Positions 6,002 to 10,867 of a stretch of DNA of 10,867 bases are shown piece after piece. The notes under the pieces were generated by a model that saw only the letters and a list, made by a program, of their open reading frames with translations, was not told the DNA's origin and made no database searches. How positions within the stretch are numbered: position 1 is the first letter of the stretch; every line of letters starts with the position of its first letter. Made by a program: the position numbers and the translations under genes. The stretch is from Chloroflexota bacterium (GTDB lineage: Bacteria > Chloroflexota > UBA6077 > FW602-bin22 > JACPQP01), in the NCBI GenBank assembly GCA_016190465.1, contig JACPQP010000493.1:1-10867 (forward strand). Reading direction: 5' to 3'.

Positions 6002-9000
6002 ATGGCCGAGTTCCCCGCGCCAGGGGTTTGCGCCGATATGGGAACGCTTCGGCGGGTTCTGGGTTACGCCTTCACCCGGCGACGCCTTGTACTGACAACT
6101 CTCGCGGCCCAGCTCATCCAGATCGTGCTGTCATTGGGGCAGCCGGTTCTCTTCAAAGAAGCGATCGATCGCGGGCTTGCCTCGCAGGACTTCCCGTTCG
6201 TCGTCTTCGCCGCCATCGCCATCGTCATCCTGGTCGTGGTGCGCGGTCTGTTCACCTACCTGGTGACCTACTCGTATCAGCGACTCGCCGCGCTCGTCTC
6301 CTACGACCTGCGCGACCGCATCTACGAGAAGGTGCAGCGGAGCTCGTATCGGTTCCACAACGATGCCCACTCGGGCGACCTCTTCGCCCTGTCGTCCGTG
6401 GACCTCTCGGCGATCGAGGAGTTCCTGAACGGCGGGGTGAGCGGGGTGGTCAACATCCTCGTGTTGAGCACCTTCATCTTCGTCATGCTGCTGCGGCTCG
6501 ACTCGGGTCTGGCGCTGATCGCGCTCGTCATCGTGCCGATTGTCGCGCTCATCGCGGGCCTCTACGCCCGGCCGTCCCGCGAGCGCTCGCGGCGCATCCA
6601 GAACCAGTACAGCCAGCTCAGCACCGCGCTGCAAGAGAACCTCACGGGGATGCGTGTGGTCAAGGCGTTCGCCGGCGAGCGGCGCGAGATCGAGAAGTTC
6701 ACCGATCATGTGAACCAGCTCTTCCAGGCGTCGCTCCGGCTCGGCACGCTCAACGCCTGGGTCTTTCCGCTGATGAGCCTCGCCACTGCCGGCGGCATCG
6801 CCGCCGTCCTCTGGTTTGGTGGCCAGCGGGTCATCGAGGGACACCTGACGGTGGGCGGACTGGTCGCTTTCACGGCCTACCTGACGATGCTCGTCGCCCC
6901 GGTGCGCTCGCTGGGGTCGGTGCTCAACCTGGTCTCCGGGGCAGTGGCCGGCGGCGAGCGCATCCACCGGCTGCTCGACAGCAAAGACGTGATAGAGACA
7001 GACGAGGAGGCTGCCCGCAAGCTCGACCTGCCCGCGGTGCGCGGTGGCGTGGTGTTCGAAGGCGTCACTTTCCGGTATCCTCGGGCAAACCAGCCGGCCC
7101 TGCGCCGCGTGGACTTCCACGCCAACCCCGGAGAGACGGTCGGGATCGTTGGGTTGACTGGCGCGGGCAAGACGACGCTGGCTCTGCTGCTCGGTCGTTT
7201 CTACGATCCTGACCAGGGGACGGTGCGCATCGATGGCTTCGACGTCCGAGAGGTGAACCTGCGATCGCTGCGGCACCAGATCGGCTATGTGTTCCAGGAT
7301 CCGTTCCTCCACTCGGGGACGGTCGCCGAGAACATCGCCTTTGGCCGTCCGGATGCCAGCCGCGAGGAGATCATCGCCGCGGCCACCGCCGCCTGTCTCC
7401 ACGACTTCATTCTCTCGTTGCCGCTGGGGTACGAGACGATGCTGGGCGAGCGCGGCATCACCCTGTCGGGTGGCCAACGGCAGCGCCTGGCGCTGGCCCG
7501 CGCGCTCCTGATCGAGCCACGCGTCCTGGTGCTGGACGATACCACCTCCGCGCTCGATCCGATCACCGGGGCCGAGGTCTGGCGGCGGATCACCGCCCGC
7601 CGGCGCGGCCTGACGACCATCGTGATCGCCCAGCGGCTGTCAGCCGTTCAGGATGCCGACCGGATCCTGGTGCTCGAACAGGGCGCTATCGTCGAGCGCG
7701 GCCGCCACGAAGCGCTTCTGGCCGCCGGTGGGCTTTACTCCCGCCTGTGGGCGCAACAGGCTGCCCAGGCCGAAGATGCCATCGACCACGAGCAGCTCCG
7801 CACCATCGCCGGCGAGCACAGCCAGGATGGCGCCGATGGCCACCGGCAGGCGACAGGGACGGTCAGCCCTTGCCCCGACCCTCTCCCAGGAGGAGAGGGG
7901 GCTGCCCCCTCTCCCGCTGGGAGCGGGTCGGGGGTGGGCGCCAGGCGCGACGTGCTGGCGCTGAGCGCGGAAGACGATACCATCACCGGTCAGGCCTACG
8001 ACCAGAACATGATGGAGCGCCTCCTCCAATTCGTCGTGCCGTTCCGGCTGCTCCTCGTCGGGACCGCCTGCGCGATGGTCGCCTATTCGCTGGTGTCCCT
8101 GGTCGGCCCCTACATCCAGAAGCTCGTGATCGACGACGCGCTGGCCTCCGGGGCCTCAGGGTTGGGGAGCGTGGGAGCCCTCCGGGGCATTGTGCTCCTC
8201 TTCCTGGCAGCTTCCATCGGCCAGGCGCTCACCGGCACCGCCTTCAACTACCTTCTCAACCGCTCCGGCTACGAGGTCCTGCGGGCTCTGCGGATGCGGC
8301 TCTTCCTGCACCTCCAGGCGCTCTCGCTGTCCTTCTTCGATCGGTACAAGGTGGGCCGGCTCATGTCCATCATGACGGGCGACATCCACGCCATCAGCAA
8401 CGTGCTCAGCAACGGCCTCGTGGTGACCGCCGGCGACATCCTGGTCCTGGTGGGGATCATCGTGACCCTGCTCTCGCTCCACCTGAAGCTCGCGCTGCTG
8501 AGCTTCGCCGTCGTGCCGGCGATCGCCGCGACCACGCTCTACCTGCGGGGGATCATGCGGGACTGCCACCGCGAGTGGCGGCGGCGCTCGTCGATCGTCA
8601 ACGGTGCGCTGGCCGAGAATATCGCCGGGGCGCGCGTCACGCAGGCCTACTGTCGCGAAGAGGTCAACCGCCGCAACTTCGATCAACTGAACCAGAACCT
8701 CCGCGACGCCATTTTCCGGGCTGCTCGCTTCGGCGCCGCGTTCGTACCGACAATGGACATCATTGGCTCGCTCGCGACCGCCCTCTTGCTCTCCTACGGC
8801 GGCTTCCTGGTGGTCACCCATCAGCTTCCCCTGGGAACGCTGGTGGCCTTTCTCGCCTACACTGGCCGTTTCTTCGAGCCGATCCGCGACCTGTCGGTGC
8901 GCTACAACCAGCTTCAGGCAGCTATGGCCGGATCCGAGCGCATCTTCGCCTTGCTCGACACGCCGCCCCAGGTAGTCGACGCGTCCGGCGCCGCCGAACT

Positions 9001-9748
9001 GCCCCCCCTGCGTGGGCAGATCCGGTTCCGCGAGGTCCAGTTCGGCTACAGCCCCGACCGCCAGGTGCTTTACGACCTCAACCTGGAGGTCCTGCCCGGC
9101 GAACAGGTGGCGATCGTCGGACCAACTGGCGCCGGCAAGACCTCCATCATCAGCCTGGCCTGCCGGTTCTACGACGTCATGGGCGGGGCGATTCTGGTGG
9201 ACGAGCATCCCGTCAACGCAGTGACCCAGTCCTCGTTGCGGCGCCAGATCGGCGTGGTGCTTCAGGACCCGTTCCTGTTTTCGGGGACCATCGCCGAGAA
9301 CCTCCGGTTCGCCCGACCGAACGCGAGCCAGGCGGAGCTGGAGGCAGCCTGCCGGGCCGTGGGCCTGTACGACCATATCGCCTCGCTGCCGTTGGGCTAC
9401 GCCACCGTGCTAACCGAGCGGGGGATCAATCTCTCGGCTGGCCAGCGTCAGCTCCTCTCCTTTGCCCGCGCGCTGCTCGCCGATCCGCGCATTCTCATCC
9501 TCGACGAGGCCACGGCGAACGTGGACACGCAGACCGAGGCGCAGATTCAGGAGGCGCTGAAGCTCCTGCTGCACGGCCGCACGGCGCTCATCATCGCCCA
9601 CCGCCTCTCGACGATCCGCGCTGTCGATCGGATCGTGGTTCTCGAAGCCGGTCGCATCGTCGAAGAGGGAAACCACCAGCAGTTGCTGCGCCGGGGCGGT
9701 CACTACGCTCGTCTCCACCGGGCCGCCACTGCCCCCACCTCCGGCTGA
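6002..9748 (+). CDS. fused heterodimer-type ABC exporter (TMD-NBD-TMD-NBD)
   Basis: A 1248-residue protein carrying two complete exporter halves. Half 1: hydrophobic segments at about 27-50, 64-88, 143-187 and 250-305; Walker A at 384-391, Q-loop Gln432, signature LSGGQ 488-492, Walker B LVLDDTTSALD with Asp513 where Glu is usual, and Gln544 in place of the H-loop His. Half 2: membrane segments from about 681 to 960; Walker A at 1040-1047, Gln1088, signature LSAGQ 1144-1148, Walker B LILDEATANVD with catalytic Glu1169, and His1200. One degenerate and one canonical site is the known layout of heterodimeric exporters (TM287/288, BmrCD, LmrCD), which move drugs, lipids or peptides out of the cell; substrate unknown here. 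The joining linker, about 585-668, includes residues about 622-647 encoded by a palindromic repeat. No ribosome site precedes Met670/671, so half 2 is not separately started. ATG 6038 is an alternative start that fits the conserved N-terminus better; neither has a strong Shine-Dalgarno. Confidence 0.93.
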   Translation: MAEFPAPGVCADMGTLRRVLGYAFTRRRLVLTTLAAQLIQIVLSLGQPVLFKEAIDRGLASQDFPFVVFAAIAIVILVVVRGLFTYLVTYSYQRLAALVSYDLRDRIYEKVQRSSYRFHNDAHSGDLFALSSVDLSAIEEFLNGGVSGVVNILVLSTFIFVMLLRLDSGLALIALVIVPIVALIAGLYARPSRERSRRIQNQYSQLSTALQENLTGMRVVKAFAGERREIEKFTDHVNQLFQASLRLGTLNAWVFPLMSLATAGGIAAVLWFGGQRVIEGHLTVGGLVAFTAYLTMLVAPVRSLGSVLNLVSGAVAGGERIHRLLDSKDVIETDEEAARKLDLPAVRGGVVFEGVTFRYPRANQPALRRVDFHANPGETVGIVGLTGAGKTTLALLLGRFYDPDQGTVRIDGFDVREVNLRSLRHQIGYVFQDPFLHSGTVAENIAFGRPDASREEIIAAATAACLHDFILSLPLGYETMLGERGITLSGGQRQRLALARALLIEPRVLVLDDTTSALDPITGAEVWRRITARRRGLTTIVIAQRLSAVQDADRILVLEQGAIVERGRHEALLAAGGLYSRLWAQQAAQAEDAIDHEQLRTIAGEHSQDGADGHRQATGTVSPCPDPLPGGEGAAPSPAGSGSGVGARRDVLALSAEDDTITGQAYDQNMMERLLQFVVPFRLLLVGTACAMVAYSLVSLVGPYIQKLVIDDALASGASGLGSVGALRGIVLLFLAASIGQALTGTAFNYLLNRSGYEVLRALRMRLFLHLQALSLSFFDRYKVGRLMSIMTGDIHAISNVLSNGLVVTAGDILVLVGIIVTLLSLHLKLALLSFAVVPAIAATTLYLRGIMRDCHREWRRRSSIVNGALAENIAGARVTQAYCREEVNRRNFDQLNQNLRDAIFRAARFGAAFVPTMDIIGSLATALLLSYGGFLVVTHQLPLGTLVAFLAYTGRFFEPIRDLSVRYNQLQAAMAGSERIFALLDTPPQVVDASGAAELPPLRGQIRFREVQFGYSPDRQVLYDLNLEVLPGEQVAIVGPTGAGKTSIISLACRFYDVMGGAILVDEHPVNAVTQSSLRRQIGVVLQDPFLFSGTIAENLRFARPNASQAELEAACRAVGLYDHIASLPLGYATVLTERGINLSAGQRQLLSFARALLADPRILILDEATANVDTQTEAQIQEALKLLLHGRTALIIAHRLSTIRAVDRIVVLEAGRIVEEGNHQQLLRRGGHYARLHRAATAPTSG
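7873..7937. repeat. palindromic repeat inside the exporter gene, encoding linker residues
   Basis: Outer 9-bp arms CCCCGACCC (7873-7881) and GGGTCGGGG (7925-7933) enclose two hairpins. One is CCCTCTCC/GGAGAGGG (7879-7899, 5-nt loop, overlapping the outer arm) and the other CTCCC/GGGAG (7911-7923, 3-nt loop). The tail GGGGGTGGG follows. This is intergenic-type repeat DNA yet it is read in frame, giving a Pro/Gly-rich linker (CPDPLPGGEGAAPSPAG). Confidence 0.75.
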
Positions 9749-9848
9749 TTGCAGGCTTGAGTAGCTATCCACAAACTGCCGCTGCTATCGGCGCCTGGGC
9801 AACCGGTAGCCGCAGATGAACTCAGATGAGCGCCGCCCTCTAATCCTC

Positions 9849-9964
9849 CAGCCGCACTGGTCATTCCGAGCCCCGCAGGGCTCGGAATCTCCGCCACGGT
9901 GCACCAGGGCCACGGCTGAGATTCCTCGCTGCGGCTCGGAATGACCAGCGCAGAAGTGCGGCTG
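9849..9964. repeat. nested inverted-repeat element of about 116 bp (MITE- or BIME-like)
   Basis: Inner arms GGTCATTCCGAGCC (9859-9872) and GGCTCGGAATGACC (9933-9946) are perfect 14-bp complements. Outer arms CAGCCGCACT (9849-9858) and AGTGCGGCTG (9955-9964) pair after an 8-nt asymmetric insert. A further hairpin, TTCCGAGCCC/GGGCTCGGAA (9864-9887), and the pair GGAATCT/AGATTCC (9883-9889 and 9920-9926) lie inside. There is no ORF in it. It could also terminate the exporter transcript by folding, though there is no T-tract. Confidence 0.8.
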
Positions 9965-10001
9965 TAGCACTGACTGCTGAGCGCTGCTGGCTCCCGTGCG
10001 C

Positions 10002-10007
10002 TATAAT
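10002..10007 (+). promoter_or_regulatory. -10 box (TATAAT) for the membrane fusion protein gene
   Basis: A perfect TATAAT lies 57 nt before the GTG start. No good -35 is present at 16-18 nt upstream (GAGCGC or similar), so strength is uncertain. Its position rules out the more upstream GTG at 9996 as the translation start. Confidence 0.5.
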
Positions 10008-10064
10008 GAGGGCTGCGCGAAAGCGGCTGGTACCTCAACCGCCGCCGGGCAGCGGGAGGACGGA

Positions 10065-10757
10065 GTGAGCAAGAAACGGATCGCACTCTTCGGAGCGGCG
10101 GCGGTGGCGCCGATTCTCCTGGCAATCTGGTTGGCTGGCTTTGACATCTTCTACCAGTTCGGCAGCTATGTGAACTCGGACAACGCCTTCGTCGCCGGCG
10201 AACTCGCTCAGGTGGCGGCGCCGGCCAGCGGACAGGTGAGCGATCTGCTCGCCGAGGTGGGCGATCCAGTCGCCAAGGGACAGCCACTGGCCGCGGTTGT
10301 GGCATCCGGGCCCCTCGGGGCCGGACCGGCGCGCCTCAGCGCGGCGGCCCGGTCGCCGGCGCAGGGCACCCTCGTCTTCCTGGGCGTGATGCGGGGCCAG
10401 TCGGTGACCCTCGGCCAGCCGATCGCTGCCGTTGCGGACCTGAGCAACCTGTGGGTGATCGCCAACGTCGACGAGTCGTCCTTTCGCACCGTCCGACCGG
10501 GCATGCCTGCTGAAGTCTACTTGCCCGGCCTCGATCGCACGTTCTCGGGACAAGTGGTGGAGATTCTGCCGGCGGCCATCGGCGGGGCGACGCTTGGCAG
10601 CGGTGGGGGAGGCACGACGGCCGGAAGCGCCCGGCCGTCGTCCGGCGGCCTCGGGCGGGCCACGCCACTCATCCCCGTCAAGATCGCCTTCGATTACGGC
10701 GACGCGCTCATGTACCCGGGTATGTCCGCTTCGGTTCGGATCTTCCTGGCTCGATAG
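10065..10757 (+). CDS. short EmrA/HlyD-like membrane fusion (adaptor) protein
   Basis: A 230-residue protein from GTG 10065, chosen because GGGAGGA (10054-10060) lies just upstream and the longer frame overlaps the promoter. Residues 5-26 form one N-terminal membrane anchor. SYVNSDNAFVAGELAQVAAP (34-53) and the lipoyl half-motif GQVSDLLAEVGDPVAKGQPLA (56-76) match the EmrA type. The second half-motif is at 96-122, and the beta-barrel part (LWVIANVDESSFRTVRPGMPAEVYLPG) at 129-155. Only about 17 residues separate the two half-motifs, so the long coiled-coil hairpin of typical adaptors is absent. A Gly/Ser/Ala-rich insert lies at about 172-197, followed by IPVKIAFD and YPGMSASVRIFL at the C-terminus. 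Adaptors of this type work with an MFS, ABC or RND pump. The partner may be just downstream beyond the window, or the fused ABC exporter upstream, which has its own promoter and is 316 nt away. Confidence 0.85.
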   Translation: MSKKRIALFGAAAVAPILLAIWLAGFDIFYQFGSYVNSDNAFVAGELAQVAAPASGQVSDLLAEVGDPVAKGQPLAAVVASGPLGAGPARLSAAARSPAQGTLVFLGVMRGQSVTLGQPIAAVADLSNLWVIANVDESSFRTVRPGMPAEVYLPGLDRTFSGQVVEILPAAIGGATLGSGGGGTTAGSARPSSGGLGRATPLIPVKIAFDYGDALMYPGMSASVRIFLAR

Positions 10758-10774
10758 GAGCCGAACCGAAAACG

Positions 10775-10820
10775 CCCCCGGTAGTCCTCCCCGTGCGGGG
10801 AGGGCTGGGGAGGGGGCTCC
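10775..10820 (+). repeat. GC-rich hairpin repeat after the membrane fusion protein gene
   Basis: CCTCCCC (10786-10792), loop GTGC, GGGGAGG (10797-10803) form a perfect 7-bp stem, followed by CTGGGGAGGGGG. It resembles the G-rich repeats at 84-135 and 7873-7937. There is no T-tract, so a terminator role is possible but not shown. Confidence 0.5.
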
Positions 10821-10831
10821 GGATGGGCTCC

Positions 10832-10858
10832 AAGGAGGTGCGCGGCATGGCACAGTAG
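10832..10858 (+). other. strong Shine-Dalgarno and three-codon ORF at the right edge
   Basis: AAGGAGG at 10832-10838 lies 8 nt before ATG 10847, an ideal start site. The frame reads ATG GCA CAG TAG and ends after three codons. Upstream in-frame starts at ATG 10823 and GTG 10838 end at the same stop. It could be a leader peptide, the broken start of the next gene, or an assembly error. Confidence 0.4.
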
Positions 10859-10867
10859 CTCTTTGAC

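Larger units (their letters stand above)
9749..10064. other. 316-nt intergenic region between exporter and membrane fusion protein
   Basis: No coding frame here is convincing. From left to right it holds a short 10-nt-period repeat (CAGATGA at 9813-9819 and 9823-9829), the large inverted-repeat element at 9849-9964, and a TATAAT box at 10002-10007 followed by the leader of the next gene. The plus-strand frame of the next gene extends back to GTG 9996, but that overlaps the -10 box. Confidence 0.7.

Noticed and set aside
6131..7477. 448-codon minus-strand frame opposite the first exporter half
   Set aside because: It is antisense to a clear ABC exporter; the apparent composition (His/Asp/Glu/Arg rich) is typical of a GC-driven shadow.
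8156..9376. 406-codon minus-strand frame opposite the second exporter half
   Set aside because: Same reason: antisense shadow with no recognisable motif.
7747..9819. 690-codon plus-strand frame inside the exporter gene
   Set aside because: It is a shifted-frame shadow of the second exporter half, with Arg/Pro-rich composition and no domains.
10035..10853. 272-codon minus-strand frame opposite the membrane fusion protein
   Set aside because: Antisense to a recognisable adaptor protein; no domain or start signal.

Overview
This is a high-GC window with very high third-position GC in most genes. It contains hairpin-forming intergenic repeats and a heterodimer-type ABC exporter, here fused into one chain. 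The general look suggests a high-GC environmental bacterium, perhaps Chloroflexota (Thermomicrobia-like). That placement is an impression from gene style and repeat style, not a demonstrated assignment. No rRNA, tRNA, CRISPR array or transposase gene was found.

Left edge (1-361, minus strand): the N-terminus of a HemW-type radical SAM protein with an intact CxxxCxxC motif. From about residue 77 the frame runs into GC-rich hairpin repeats and stays open to the window edge. Positions 483-1459 (plus strand) hold two overlapping genes of unknown function, one basic and one acidic. Third-position GC drops sharply partway through the first. The pair looks acquired, and its architecture resembles a toxin-antitoxin or toxin-immunity module (inference only). 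A well-formed sigma-70-type promoter at 1468-1496 points into the 3' end of the next operon, with no obvious gene behind it.

Centre (1623-5814, minus strand): a tight four-gene catabolic operon. In transcription order it encodes an iron-dependent alcohol dehydrogenase, a short-chain dehydrogenase, a class III (CaiB/FRC) CoA-transferase and an Ldh_2-family malate/lactate/ureidoglycolate-type dehydrogenase. Gaps are 16 nt, a 4-nt overlap and 25 nt. Together they suggest oxidation of a hydroxylated compound or hydroxy acid and its activation as a CoA thioester. The substrate cannot be read from sequence. Upstream is a perfect 20-bp tandem duplication that supplies two copies of a TTGACG -35 box.

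Right side (6002-10757, plus strand): a 1248-residue polypeptide carrying two complete ABC exporter halves. The first nucleotide-binding domain is degenerate (Asp for the Walker B Glu, Gln for the H-loop His) and the second is canonical, the pattern known from heterodimeric exporters such as TM287/288. The linker joining them is partly encoded by a palindromic repeat of intergenic type. After a 316-nt gap with a complex inverted-repeat element and a TATAAT promoter comes a short EmrA/HlyD-like membrane fusion protein that lacks the coiled-coil hairpin. The window ends in another GC-rich hairpin and a strong Shine-Dalgarno sequence in front of a three-codon ORF.
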